Of a stretch of 64,000 bases of DNA, positions 43,960 through 55,610 are shown in pieces. The stretch covers positions 53,653,408 to 53,717,407 of the forward strand of contig NC_081848.1 of assembly GCF_963259705.1 (NCBI RefSeq), read 5' to 3'. The stretch comes from Myotis daubentonii. Taxonomy: Eukaryota; Chordata; Mammalia; Chiroptera; Vespertilionidae. Positions within the stretch are counted from its first letter, which is position 1, and each line of letters opens with the position of its first letter. A program made the translations under genes and the position numbers. A model generated the notes under the pieces. It searched no databases and was not told the origin of the DNA. It was given only the letters and a program-made list of their open reading frames with translations.

Positions 43960-45175
43960 ATATGGCTTTTGCTACATGCTCTGAGCCTTCATTGGAGGCA
44001 CTAACGTCTCTTTTTCTAATCTGTGATCAAATGGCCAAAGTCTCCCAACTGTATTTAGGCACTTACCATGCAATGCTTGTGGCTTCTCCATTCTCTGGAG
44101 GCCTTTTTCTTCTACCAGCTGTGACGTGGTGCTCCTTTTCTCCATCCACAGCTGTTTGGAATTCCTGGCGTCTTTTGGATTTTGTTTCTTTTTCTTCAAA
44201 CCTCTCGTGGAAATTCCTTCATTAGCAGTGGTGTGGAAGACCCTACTGTGGAGTGTTCATAATGGAGCAAACAGACCTTTGAACAGCATCCCACGTGACA
44301 TCTTGTCTTTCTTTGTGTTCAAATCTTCATCATTGTTCAGCTCCATGGGAATCAAAGTTATGACCATAAATAGCTAAGATTTGTGACTTTCCAGAAATCA
44401 AGAAGCAATGTTTCCATATTATTGATCAGATTGGCTTTTTACACCAACCTCAGACTTGATTCCATGGCACGTTCCAGTACATGACAGTTCACTGTCACCA
44501 AGGAAGTTTTTCATTGCAAGTATCCCCTGCAATGGTTCACTCTTCTTTCGATCCTCATGCTTCTTCCAAATAGAATTAGATTGGTCAAGTCAGGGCCACG
44601 TTGCATCGTTCCTGGGGGCCACTGTTCACACTGTGGCATAGCTGAATGGTGCGCTCCTAAGGTTATCCTACAATGCGTCCTTGGGCCAAGTCATCCTCAA
44701 ATGCCCCAGGGCCTAATTGTTGGCTGTATGCATACATTTCTGCAAATCATATGGTTATTTTGTATAATCAATCAACCCTGAGGTCTTCAAGATGGGTGAT
44801 CTGGATTTTCACAGCTTTTTCATTCCTTTGAAACCCTTCACTAAAGATTTATATATGTGTATGCTTTTCATGAAATGGAAGTCTTTATATCAGATCGCCT
44901 GGATGATTTTCCATATCCAAATTGTCCTGTGCTCCTGTAGTCACCTTCATCTCAGGTGGTGACAAGTCATTGTTCCAGGTGCTCAGGCTGAAAGGCTTCT
45001 ATTGATATCTATTCTTTCTTTATCTCACAGCCCCTACCAAGTTTAACGGCAGATCCGCTCATCTACAAATTCCATTTGAACATACATCTTGGTTCTTCTG
45101 GGCATGGTTTTCCTTACTGCTTCCATGAGAAAACTTTATGAATCACATCCGAAACAGATTGTTTGAGAGCTGAGT
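43960..45175 (-). pseudogene. Possible decayed retro-pseudogene, unidentified
   Basis: On the minus strand several short open stretches in different frames look protein-like: EMYAYSQQLGPGAFEDD and LAQGRIVG near 44,700; GPDLTNLILFGRSMRIERR near 44,570; FEEKETKSKRRQEFQTAVDG near 44,170. Each is ended by stops or frame changes. There are no introns between them, but no poly(A) or target duplication was found. I cannot name the parent; it could also be an old transposase. Confidence 0.25.
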
Positions 45176-45510
45176 TTGAGCTAATATTTAAAGAGAAAGT
45201 AAGTGCTAAAACTATTCCAGTTCTGAGACAAACATGGGAATGTTGAAATTTATTTAAAAAAAAATCAATATAGCATTAATACAAACTCTGTCTCTGGAGC
45301 CTTGAACCTACAGCTGAAGGCATACATCCTATGTGGGGTCCCACCTCAGTTCCAGAGAGCCCTGTGTGGGGACTTGTGCAACTCTTGGAGGCACCTCTTA
45401 CTCAGAGATGGCTGTTTGATTTTTAAAAAATCTAGTCTGACAATATTTGTGTTTAAAAACACCTGGTCTATTTACATTTATTGTAACTATTCATTTATAC
45501 CACTTTATTT

Positions 45511-45745
45511 ATTTATTTTTTAAAAATATATTTTATTAATTTTTTTACAGAGAGGAAGGGAGAAGGAGAGGGATAGAGAGTTACAAACATCGATGAGAGA
45601 GAAACATTGATTCAGCTGCTTCCTGCACACTCCCTACTGGGGATGTGCCCACAACCAAGGTACATGCCCTTGACCAGAATCGAACCTGGGACCCTTCAGT
45701 CCGAAGGCTGACACTCTATCCACTGAGCCAAACCGGTCAGGGATC
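45511..45745 (-). mobile_element. VES SINE
   Basis: tRNA-like head ('ccactgagccaaaccggtca' on +) and T-rich tail on +. Target duplication taccactttattt lies at 45,498-45,510 and 45,746-45,758. Confidence 0.92.
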
Positions 45746-46134
45746 TACCACTTTATTTTGTGCTTTCTATGTGTCTTAACTTTTCTCTCTGTTACTCTTT
45801 CTTCCTGCCTTTTTTTTTTTTTTAAATTGAGTATTTCCCCCCTTTTTGCTTTATTTATTTCTCTTTGTTTAGGGGTTACCCTAGAAATGTACCATGAATA
45901 TTTAACATGTCAAAGCAAAAAAAATGAACAATATGTTTACAACCCTCCAAAACATTACAAGGACCTTAACTTCAATCAGTTCTTACCAGAAGGTGTTAGT
46001 ATATTTTGGTATATTTATCCGTGTGTATTTTTAACCCATATGATATTATTATATTACTTTATATAGTTAAAATTTATTTAGATTCACTTTCATCATTCCT
46101 ACTGGCATCTCAGACATTTCATCTTAGATAACTT

Positions 46135-46640
46135 TGGCAGAAATTTTTTTGACCAAGACTATTAGGAGACAAGTACAAGAATGTATATAGCAGCACCCTC
46201 CATAATTCCCAAACTGGAGACAATTTAAATGTTTATTTAATAGTATAATGGATAAATAATTTATTATATTCCTTCAGTGGAAATCTATACAACTGTGAAA
46301 AATGAATGAACTCCAGCTATGCAGAAGAAGGAATAAATATTAGTAAAATAATGTTGAGCAAAAGCAGTAAAGTCACAAAATACCTGCAATCCATTTATAC
46401 AAACTTTTGAAAATGTATAACTGAAAACTATGTTGTTTATGACTATAATCATAGATGGTAAGACTATAAAGGAAAACCAGGAAATAATAAATACAAAATT
46501 CAGAGTGACAGTTACCTCTGAGGGGGGGAAGGAAAGAGGCTGGCACCTGAGAAGGACACACAAGGCACATATAACAATAATGCTCTTTTTCTTAAATTTG
46601 TTGATGAGTACTTTCTCTAGAGAGAAAGAGACTTGTGTAC
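46135..46640 (+). mobile_element. Ancient L1 3' end remnant
   Basis: 'gtatatagcagcaccctcca', 'caaactggagacaatttaaa', 'agtataatggataaataatt', 'acaactgtgaaaaatgaatg' and the 'tgttgagcaaaagcagtaaa' block follow the 3' region of old mammalian L1 elements. Boundaries approximate. Confidence 0.55.
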
Positions 46641-47234
46641 CGGAGGTCAGTGTGACCTCCAGCTGACTCTCTCCCATGACTTTATGTTGAGAAGAAGTAG
46701 ACACAAGATCAAAGCCTCCTGAATCACTGAGTTTGAGTTTCACTCTCGTAGAGAGTTACTCAGAGAGGTGTCTGGATCCCCAGTGGGTTTTGCAGAGGAA
46801 AGAAATCACGTTCGTTGTGTGAAGCCATTGGTGTTTTGGGGTTGTTTGTTCCTGCGGGATGCCCTAGCTACACGGACTAATACACATATTTTACAAAAAT
46901 TCTTTTGTGTTTACTCAATATTTAATAAAGTCAATTTAGAAGGCCCACATTCAAAAATTCAAATAATATTTAAAAAAATGAAGAACAAGCGTGAGCCAAG
47001 ACTAGGTGTAAGTCAGTCAGAAATATTTCCAAATTCTTTAAGTTTAGCATGGTAATGAAAATGGATATGCTGAACTTCTGACCTCTTGTTGGGTCCAGAG
47101 AAGAGTGAGTGGGGCAGAGACAAGCGGGTGCTCACTAGAACCAGCTGGATGGGCTTGGCCAGGGCTGACCTTGCTGCCTCCAGCCTGCTTTGCATCATTA
47201 TTGAACTTGGCCACATGGGTAGGTTTGGGCTCCA
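46641..47234. other. Intergenic, nothing recognised
   Basis: No gene or clear repeat is seen. Confidence 0.45.
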
Positions 47235-47345
47235 CACCTTAAGGCAGGGACTATGGTGCCTCTTGCATCTCCCTGCTATCCCCGTCCTTGTTCGGGGCCT
47301 GTAAGTGGCACAGAAGTACTTGTTGCATTGAGCTCAGGAAACCAT
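47235..47345 (+). repeat. L2-type 3' fragment
   Basis: 'aaggcagggactatggtgcc' through 'gcacagaagtacttgttgca' resembles the 3' end of L2. Confidence 0.45.
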
Positions 47346-48395
47346 CCTACCATTCCTCTCCAGCTGAAATTCTTGACAGCCACCTCATCCTCCTGGCTTT
47401 CTCTAATCTTACTGCACACCTTTGGCCTGGAGGCCTGCCAGACAAGACCCAGGGGACGCAGTTTTCTAAGAAAAGCTGACTTTTCCAGCAGGGGAGATTT
47501 GCCAGCCGGTGGATGTCATGCGAGACAGATTGCAGATGCCTCGCCTCCGTGGCCATCAGAATCAGAAATGCTTGCCTGCCAATCAGCATTATGGTGAAGA
47601 GCTGTGACATGACAGTTGTCTGACTTGTGTTAATACGTTCTAATCTTGCAAACTAATTTTGTTCCTCAACTTGACCGTCCCCACATTGTGTTTGGCCTGC
47701 CAGGGCTCGCATCATCCATCAATCTTAGTTAGTGGCCTGCTCCTTCCACGGAGTGTGTCCCTGGTCCCACCGAGACTCCTGTAACCCCCTCGACAAAGCT
47801 TCCTTTGCTATCAGCCCTGTTAGAATGCATCATCTGGTTCAGAACTAAGAGGCATGTCCTTGTCTAGGAGGACTGACAAATGGCCATTGTCTAGTAACGT
47901 TTTTTCAGGACAGCTTTTCTTGGGGGGGAAATTCTCCATGACTTAAGGAGAGCATAATGGGCCATCATTTACGAACCAGTGGGACATGTTAAATTTGTTA
48001 GAGTCAAACGCACTGAACTTACTTTGGACTTAGTTTCTCCATCTGGACATAGAGGACTGGGCTCCATGTTCTCCCAGGTACTTCTTGTCTTTGAAATGTG
48101 ATGACTTCCACCTGACATTCTACAGCTGCTGATTCTCCCGTGTCTGGTAACGATTCTCTCGGGTCCCTTTAGGTTACTGTTTGAACATTTTTCTGAGGGG
48201 TGTGGGGAGTTACAAACCCCTTGAGAAGCTGAGGAAAGATATAAACTTCCTCCCTAGAAAAGTGCACTAACATAGAATTTGTACTTAAAATTTCCTGAGG
48301 TTTGTAACCCCCAGAGCCCAATCATGGTGCCTAGCTTGAGAGACTAATTTTTGTGTCTTGATTTTACTTCTTACTCTGCCATTTACTTTATTTCT
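47346..48395. other. Unique intergenic sequence
   Basis: No repeats are recognised over about 1 kb, apart from a weak MIR-like piece near 48,010-48,060. The 47,600-47,900 part has relatively low repeat content and could be conserved DNA, but this needs an alignment. Confidence 0.35.
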
Positions 48396-48399
48396 AAAC

Positions 48400-48660
48400 T
48401 TGCAAAACATGTTAAAGACTTTTGTGTGCTTTCTCCAAACTTTTTATTTTGAAAACTTTCAAGGCTACAGAAAAAAAAAGAAAAAAAGGTACAGTGATTA
48501 TCCATATACCCTGCAGCTAGTCGCCAATGCTGACATTTGCTATCTTCTCCTTTCTGTTCTCTTTCTCTTTCCCTCCTGCTTCTCTTCATTTTCATCTCTT
48601 CCTCCTCTTCCTCCTCTGCTGACTCCTCCTTCCCTCTCCCCTCCCTTTCTTTTCTTCTGA
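48400..48660. repeat. Old L1 piece and CT-rich tract
   Basis: About 48,420-48,545 ('attttgaaaactttcaaggc', 'ttatccatataccctgcagc', 'caatgctgacatttgctatc') resembles an ancient L1 3' UTR. 48,550-48,660 is CT-rich low complexity. Confidence 0.5.
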
Positions 48661-48884
48661 ATCATGTGAAAATAAGTTGCAGAGATCACTGAACTACTTC
48701 TAGAATGCAGGTGTGCCACGCATTTGAAAAGTAGACATAGTAACTGTTGTGTCTGGGAAATCCTCATGGCAAGGAATGAATATGCTCTGGGACTACTGTG
48801 GCCTCACACCCAGTCTCACCTGGCCCCTCTGTCATGGGATGGAGACACTCATTGCTCACAGGTGACGTCACATCCAAGTGCATG

Positions 48885-49230
48885 ACCAAAAACATTCACT
48901 GAATGTTCCCTAAGCACCTCCTATGCAGCAGGCTGTATGCTGGAGGTCGGGCCTTTGAAGATGAACGAAACTCAGCCTTTTCCCTGTCCCCATCACTCTT
49001 TCATGGGATGGTAAGACAAGGACACATAAAATTGCAGCAGAAAGCAGACCTGACCGATGTCACATTAGAGCCCTCAATAAGGTGCTATAGGGAGAAAACA
49101 CTTCTAGTGGGGTTAAGGGTCTGGGGAGGGTTTGGTAAGAATATATGAAAAAGTGACATTTACCCTGGCTCTTGAAGGATGGGCACCTAGTGTAGGTTAT
49201 AGTCAGCAAAGGCATGGAGATAGCTCGGAG
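48885..49230 (+). repeat. Old L2/MIR-type repeat
   Basis: 'cactgaatgttccctaagca', 'cctcctatgcagcaggctgt' and 'gacatttaccctggctcttg' match the same ancient family as 13,825-14,330. Confidence 0.45.
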
Positions 49231-49984
49231 CAATGAAGGATGCAGTTTTCTTTTGGGCTTGTTCTGGTCTGTCCCCAAATGAGTGTACCTTCCTCCCCTC
49301 CCCAAAACAGCCTTTTGGGGGTATTCTGAGAGAAACTGGTACTCTTTCTTGGAGCTACTTTTTCCCCTTTAATGACGCAAGAGAGCAGCAGGTTCCTTCT
49401 CTCATATGACCCTTGGATAAGGAGCAGATGATGTGTGTGACTACTGCCCAGCCTGGCCACCTCCCCTCCCTGAGTGTGGCCCAGCTGCCTTGGCCAGAAC
49501 TGCCAGTCATAAGTGCTCACCAGTTTTGAAATAGAAATCCACGGAAAGGCTAGGACACCTGTAATTTTCTGGTGAGCCACAAGAGGGGGAAGTACGAACA
49601 CAAATGACAAAGCGGGAAGAACCAAAAAAAAAAAAAAGAAAGAAAGAAAAAGAAAAAAAAAAGAAACAGCTTTTTCCAATGCCCTCACTCCTGATGCCAG
49701 GCAAGCAGTTTCAATCTGTCCCATCTCTGTCTCTCTCTGCCACCCCCCTCCTCCCCCCCACTTCATTTTCTCTCTGAAATTTCTTCGGGGAACAATGCAA
49801 ATTCATATTTTTGCCTCCAAGTTCACCCATCAGTTGCACAAGTCCAATATGGGGCAAGTCCAAGATCTGAGGGGGTTTGCTTTCAATCTTAATACCAGTC
49901 AATGGGCAGTTTTAGCAGCCAACTCCCCTCTCCTCACAAAACAGAACAGAAAAGCCAGAATGCAAGGCAGTGCAGTTTGGGCCA
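49231..49984. other. Unique intergenic sequence with an A-rich run
   Basis: No gene. 49,625-49,665 is a poly(A)/(AAAG) run. A 187-codon open frame on minus crosses this run and has no family support. Confidence 0.45.
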
Positions 49985-50130
49985 CAATAATAACAGCTAA
50001 CCCTTGCAGTAGTCTCCTTGTGCTAGCACTCACCACTTTATCTGAGGTACAGGGATGTCAGAGCTTGGTCAGTGTCACAGTGAGTGGCAGGCCTGAGATT
50101 TGAACCAAGCAGATGGGTTCCAGACTACCT
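49985..50130 (+). repeat. MIR
   Basis: 'taataacagctaacccttgc', then 'agagcttggtcagtgtcaca', then 'ggcaggcctgagatttgaac' follow MIR. Confidence 0.65.
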
Positions 50131-50719
50131 CTCCACTGTAGCTGGATCTTCAGATGAATGCATTGTGTTCCAAGCAAGGGGGGTGATGGCCCTAATACAA
50201 CTTGCCACAGTCAAGACAGATCTGGAGGCATATTTGCAGAGATATAGTTGATATTGGGAGCTGCCCCAAACAAAGGTGACCAGACGGATGGGAATAAGGT
50301 CCTATGAGAACAGTAGACTCCAGTGAGGGATTTAGTCTCCAAAATAAAACAAAACAATACAAGCTAAGAGTGGAGGCCAGGGAAATTGTTCTCGAATATT
50401 TGAGACCTGTCTCTGTCCCTGGAGGCTCCGTGGCTTTCATCCTGAGGCCCACTGAGCTTTTCCGGGCAGAGGGACCATATCTGGCTTATTCGACTCAGAC
50501 TTTCCATCTGCCTCCAGACAGGCAGGTGTCCCGTGATCTGGGAAGGAGATTGACCAAAGTCGTTTGTATTCCCTTTGTCTCCTACTTGGCTGTCCATTAA
50601 GGGCCTACTTTCCCAAAATGTGGGATTATATCTGTTTATAAAAGATGACATGAAATTTGAGATTTACTCATGTGTCATTGCAGACATACCAGGACTGGTT
50701 TTCTTCTTTAAAATAATGT

Positions 50720-50935
50720 TGTTTTATTACTATAAACACAAAGCATGTTCAAGATAGAAAATCTACACATTACAGAAAAGTATGGAGAAAGAGATCTCCC
50801 ACTGTCCCACCACCCAGAGAAAGCCATGGCTAACATTTTATTATATTTCTTACTGGTTCTTTTTTTTTTTTTTTTGCAGTGCATATACTGTATCCTTGTC
50901 CACACTTTTCTTAATGGTCCTAAAAGGGTTCCTTC
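50720..50935 (-). mobile_element. Ancient L1 3' fragment
   Basis: 'tacagaaaagtatggagaaa', 'ccaccacccagagaaagcca' and 'tggctaacattttattat' belong to a common old L1 3' region, also seen at 52,430-52,960. Confidence 0.5.
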
Positions 50936-51257
50936 CTGGAAAAGCCCTACAGAAAACTCAGAGAAATGTCACAGCCCTTTATGAAGCATGAGCTGGAGCT
51001 TCTTCCAGGCTCAAAAGGACATGTCTGTTGGAAATATTTCAAACTCATTCTGAAAGAGAGCAGCAATGTGATTCCTTCTAGGGTCTCCTATAGAAGGTGG
51101 AGTTCTGGATAGACATAGTATGGACTATTCAGACTTCATAATTCCAGGGAAAGTCAAGGGGAAGAGAACATTGCCTAGAGGCTCTTGTGGGCCAGGCACC
51201 AGGCTGGGCACTTCACTCATTTATTCATTTATTCAGGAAGTAACTAAGTGCCTACAG

Positions 51258-51469
51258 CAGTGGTCCGCAAACTGCTGCTCTCGAGCCACACACCCCTCTT
51301 TGGCCTCTTGAGTGTGGCTCTTCCTAAGCCTTAGGAGTACCCTAATTAAGTTAATAACAATGTACCTACCTATATAGTTTAAGTTTAAAAAATTGGGCTC
51401 TCAAAAGAAATTTCAATCGTTGTACTGTTGATATTTGGCTCTGTTGACTAATGAGTTTGCAGATCACTG
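51258..51469 (+). mobile_element. hAT MITE with CAGTGGTCCGCAAACTG ends
   Basis: It begins CAGTGGTCCGCAAACTGCTG and ends GAGTTTGCAGATCACTG. Perfect 8-bp target duplications gcctacag are at 51,250-51,257 and 51,470-51,477. 212 bp, non-coding, a different family from the CAGTGATGG MITEs and SPIN. Confidence 0.9.
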
Positions 51470-51477
51470 GCCTACAG

Positions 51478-52004
51478 GAATGAGCGCTGGGGTGCAATGG
51501 GAAGCACATTGAGCATGCATGGATCTGCCCTGAGGGAGAAAACTGCCTTAGGAGGGAGGCTGGCAGTAAGCAGTGGCGGAAACAATCAAAGAATAGGACC
51601 TGATCTAGCCTGAGGCAAGGGTAGGGGTGGTCAGGAAAAGCTTGCCTTCTGGAAGGGACTGGGTCTGAGTTCTAAAGACTACTTTAGTCCTCCCACTCTG
51701 TTACAGCAAGGATGCTACATCAGCAGCGGAAGCCAACTTACTAGTATCATGGGCTCTTTAGTTCCTAAGACCCTGATATGGCTTTGACATTCCCACACAA
51801 TAGTGAAAGGAAGATAAAAACTGATCAAGAGGGAATAAGATACATACTGTGATAGAAACATAAACAAGAACTGTGGGGATCCCGAAGAGGGAGCAATCGT
51901 GTCTTAAGGAGTAAGTAATATTTGATATGAGATCTGAAGGATGAATAGGAGTTTGTCAGTCAAAAAGTGTGGGGAAAGGCAATTCATTAGAGAGAAAAAT
52001 ATAT
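51478..52004. other. Intergenic, weak old-repeat signal
   Basis: About 51,840-51,990 ('taatatttgatatgagatct' then 'gaaggatgaataggagtttg') resembles the same old L2/MIR-type family. No gene. Confidence 0.4.
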
Positions 52005-52022
52005 TAAAAGGCACAGAGATAG

Positions 52023-52230
52023 CCGAAACCGGTTTGGCTCAGTGGATAGAGCGTCGGCCTGCAGACTGAAAGGTCCCAGGTTCGATTCCGGTCAAGGGCA
52101 TGTACCTGGGTTGCGGGCATATCCCCAGTAGGAGATGTGCAGGAGGCAGCTGATCGATGTTTCTAACTCTCTATCTCTCTCCCTTCCTCTCTGTAAAAAA
52201 TCAATAAAATATATTAAAAAAAAAAAAAAA
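52023..52230 (+). mobile_element. VES SINE, young copy with intact Pol III boxes
   Basis: Starts GCCGAAACCGGTTTGGCTCA. The A box TGGCTCAGTGG and B box GGTTCGATTCC both fit consensus. The 3' part ends in AATAAAATATATT and an A15 tail. Target duplications taaaaggcacagagatag (18 bp, perfect) lie at 52,005-52,022 and 52,231-52,248. Perfect flanks and boxes indicate a recent insertion that could be transcribed. Confidence 0.95.
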
Positions 52231-52429
52231 TAAAAGGCACAGAGATAGGAGATAGCATTACATGCTAGGGGAGGAAGGAGAAGTGGAGTGAAGGAGTGGG
52301 GGATGGTGAGCTGGGGTCATAGGAGGTGCACCTGGAAAGGTAGTCTAGTTCCAGGGTAAAGGTCTTTGGATATCAAGGTATAAAGCTTCAATTTGTATCT
52401 GTGAGAAAGAGGGAACTAGAAGAGTTTTG

Positions 52430-52960
52430 CTTTTTAAACTTTCTTTCTGACACGACCAATATATATTTATTTTTGAAGAATTAGATAATACAGATAATTG
52501 AAAAAAACTACTTGTAATACCACCAAAGATAACCACTGGTAACAATTTGATCTATGTCTATCCAGAATTCTGTATTCTGTCTGTCCAGAATATTCTCTCT
52601 CTCAATCTAGTCATCTTTCATCCCTCTATATTTTAAGTAAGAACATATTATATACACCATTATTTAGCTTTCAAAAAATTTAATAGGCATTTTTTCATTG
52701 TCATCCTTCTATGACTACCTGGTATTTTATTGCATGGATGCACATTGAGATTTCATGTATCCTGTCTTCTGTTATTGGGGATTTGGGTGATTTTCAATTT
52801 TCTCCTTTGACAATAATTCTGTAACAAAAATCTTTGCAAGTACATGCTTGTATAAATTTTCAAATTCTTTCCTTTGGATAACTCTACAGGAGTGTAATTT
52901 ACAGCTTCTTAGAATTTTGGATATTTAAATATCTGGGAAAAAATTTAAACAGAGAAGCAG
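52430..52960 (-). mobile_element. Ancient L1 3' remnant
   Basis: 'accaaagataaccactggta', 'ctggtattttattgcatgga', 'gggtgattttcaattttctc' and 'aaatctttgcaagtacatgc' are the antisense 3' part of old L1. The same positions in young L1 read 'catagtattccatcgtgtag'. Confidence 0.6.
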
Positions 52961-53229
52961 TATACGGTTTTTATGTAGCGAGGTCACTCTGGCTGCTGGA
53001 TGTTGGGAGCAGTCAGGGAAAAAGCTGCTGCAAGAATCTAAGTGAAGGATGATGAGGACTTGAGGAAGAGAAATGAGAGAAATTTAGGAGATAAAATCAG
53101 TAGACACATTTGTAAGTTGATAATTTGATAGGGGTGACAATTTAGGGAGTATTAATATAAATTTTTAAGAGGAAATATTTTAAGGCAGTGATAGCCTCTC
53201 CTTTAAAAAATGGAGGAAGAGAAGGTTAG

Positions 53230-53612
53230 GCTCGACTGGGCTTAATTGTGTCCTCCCCCAACCCAATCCCAAATTTATATGTTGAAATCTTAACTCTGAG
53301 TGCTTTAGAATGTGACCAGATTTAAAGTGAGGTTTTTAAAGAGGTAATTAAGTGAAAATGAGGTCCATAGGGTGGGCCTAATTCTGTAGGACTGCTATCC
53401 TTATAGGAAGGGAAAAATTGGACACAGGTGGAGACAGGGAAGGCCACGTGAAAACACAGGAGGACGGCTATCTACAAGCCAAGGAGAAACAAACCCTACC
53501 GACACTCTGATTTCTGACTTCTGGCCTCCAGAACTGTGAGAAAATAAGTTTCTGTTGTTTAAATCAGCCAACCTGCAGTTTTGTGTTATGGCAGCCCTAG
53601 CAAACTAACACC
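53230..53612 (+). mobile_element. Solo LTR-like repeat (MLT1/MaLR type)
   Basis: From 'ggcttaattgtgtcctcccc' through 'tttatatgttgaaatcttaa', 'gaggtaattaagtgaaaatg', 'ctggcctccagaactgtgag' to 'atggcagccctagcaaacta'. It is a classic ancient mammalian LTR without internal genes. Confidence 0.75.
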
Positions 53613-53819
53613 AGTAGAACACAAGGAGAAGGAGAGAAGGGTGAGTTGTGATTTTAAAAATGTTTTTTGCATCCTCTTCTACCCTTTGTTCTTTGCCACT
53701 AACTGATTTGTAGTACAAAGAAACTGTGGTATAATCAAACTCTGTGTATTAAAGATTTAAAAATAGTAACTCATCAAATCAAAATAGTGTTATCAAAGGA
53801 ATTTCCATCAAGTTTTATA

Positions 53820-54300
53820 ACCATTTACTAGGTAACCCTCTCTCTCTCTTATTATTTTTTCTTTTTCTTTTTTATGAGTAATGATCATTGTAAATTTCCT
53901 GCATGTCCCCAAGGTTATTTTAGCCTATAATTATCCTATACTGTGTTTGTGGGCCTCCAACAAGCTGCCTGCCCTCCATCCTTTGTAGACAATTTCAGCC
54001 TCGGGTTTGTTTACCTGTGATTATTAACAAATTTAAGTGCAACTGCAGGATTCTGATGCTTAATTTCGAGTTGATATGTTGAGATGTTTCAAGAGGAAAT
54101 TAATGTAGCTGATAAAATTATTTCTATAATTTTCAGGAATTTTAATAGTGTATGTAAGGGAACAGCAAGAGTGAACAGAATTTTGTTCATGAGGTTATTA
54201 GAAACTTATTTATATCGGGCCCAGGTGTTTCTGCTGAAACATTCTCTGAAATTAGGAATACCTCCTAATTTCAGATGCAGTTGAATTTAGTTGGAGGCTG
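53820..54300. other. Unique sequence, candidate conserved non-coding element with hairpin
   Basis: A repeat-free AT-rich block with many TAAT/ATTA cores (ttattaacaaatttaagtgc, gaggaaattaatgtagctga). It contains a perfect inverted repeat CTGAAATTAGGA / TCCTAATTTCAG with a 5-nt loop at 54,246-54,274. It could be a long-range enhancer; only composition supports this. Confidence 0.3.
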
Positions 54301-55124
54301 GACACTGGAGAAGCATCCTCATTGAACTTCTCTCTACCTCTCGGTGCTGTGGAAAGTCTATACAGGACTGAGGCCATTGTATATCTGTGATGTAAGCTCA
54401 GGATGTCAGCTTCTTATTTTAGGTCAGCGTCATCCCACTAACATTTTCTAAGCATTTTGTCCCAGGTTCTATCCTGGGCACTGGCAATCCCAGAAAGATA
54501 AGTCCTCTTTCCTCAAATTATTCACACTATTACCAACACCTTTATCATGTTCCTAAATGTGCTCTGCAGAACAGGAGATCTGGGTGATATTCTGTAGAAA
54601 AGATATTTCCTGATCAAATACATATAAGCTATTTAAGAAATGTCACATCATACTACAGAAGAAAATACTAAAGGTTCCCCTGCAAAGATGCCTACTTAAC
54701 AATTCCCAGGTAAAATATTTAAAAACATCTCAAAATATGCACTTCAGAAAATACTGAACTGCTGGTATCTTTCAGTTCTGGGCTTTGGCTGCCTTTGGTC
54801 CTGAAGGGTAACTTTGTCAAAGTTACATGCCACCTCATCGTTTGCCCGATGTTCTTAGGTACTCAATTACACAGCAAGTGTTTATATAGGCCAAACCTTT
54901 TTACAAAGACCCCAAGGGCTTCTTTGAATTCTTTCCCTGTTACAGGAGGTTTTATTGTTTTAAATATTGCTTATAGTCAGTGCGTCACTGGCTGGGAATC
55001 TTTGGTTAAACTGAGATTTCACAGAAATAGGAACTGATTTAGTCTCTGGGGTTCTTTGTGCACATTGTTGGTTGGGTTTTTCACTCGGGTTTACAAGGAT
55101 AATTACAGTCCTACTGGTTTTAAC
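54301..55124. other. Intergenic, mostly unassigned
   Basis: About 54,415-54,560 weakly resembles the old L2/MIR-type family. The rest shows no gene or clear repeat. Confidence 0.4.
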
Positions 55125-55245
55125 CTCTCACTAGATGGTGGACTCCCTGAAGGCAGGAATGGGGGTTCCTTCCCCATCTGTGCTTGTTCACATGCCCATC
55201 ACTAAATCGCCTCCTTCCTTCTGTGGCACATAGAGGACTTTCCAT
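55125..55245 (+). repeat. L2-type 3' fragment
   Basis: 'tagatggtggactccctgaa', 'ggcaggaatgggggttcctt' and 'cacatagaggactttcc' are L2 3'-end-like. Confidence 0.5.
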
Positions 55246-55380
55246 CCCTGCTGTCAAGACAATAATTTATTTCAAGGCTGTGAGTTAGTAGCTCCTGCTT
55301 ATATGAATGTGACATTAGATGTTCACCAAGTTCATAGCAACGTTTCTTTTACATTTATCTTCCAGCTCAGATGTCCTTCT

Positions 55381-55601
55381 TCTATTTTTTATGTTTTTGT
55401 TGATCTCAGAGAGGAAGGGAGAGGGAGAGAGCGATAGAAGGAACATCAATGATGAGAGACCATCATTGATTGGCTTCCTCCTGCACACCCACACTAGGGA
55501 TTAAGCCTGCAACCCAGGCATGTGCCTTGACCAGGAACTGATGAAATCGTGACCCCTGGTTCATAGGTTGATGCTCAACTACTGAGCCAAACTGGCCAAG
55601 C
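55381..55601 (-). mobile_element. VES-type SINE, diverged
   Basis: The same layout as VES on minus, with a diverged head ('ctactgagccaaactggcca'). Target duplication tgtccttct lies at 55,372-55,380 and 55,602-55,610. Confidence 0.85.
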
Positions 55602-55610
55602 TGTCCTTCT

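Noticed and set aside
49203..49766. 187-codon open frame on minus
   Set aside because: Crosses a poly(A) run giving a Phe/Leu stretch, with no family resemblance, splice support or codon signal.
52023..52095. tRNA gene suggested by A and B boxes
   Set aside because: It is the tRNA-derived head of a VES SINE with tail and target duplications; it has no cloverleaf end or terminator of its own.
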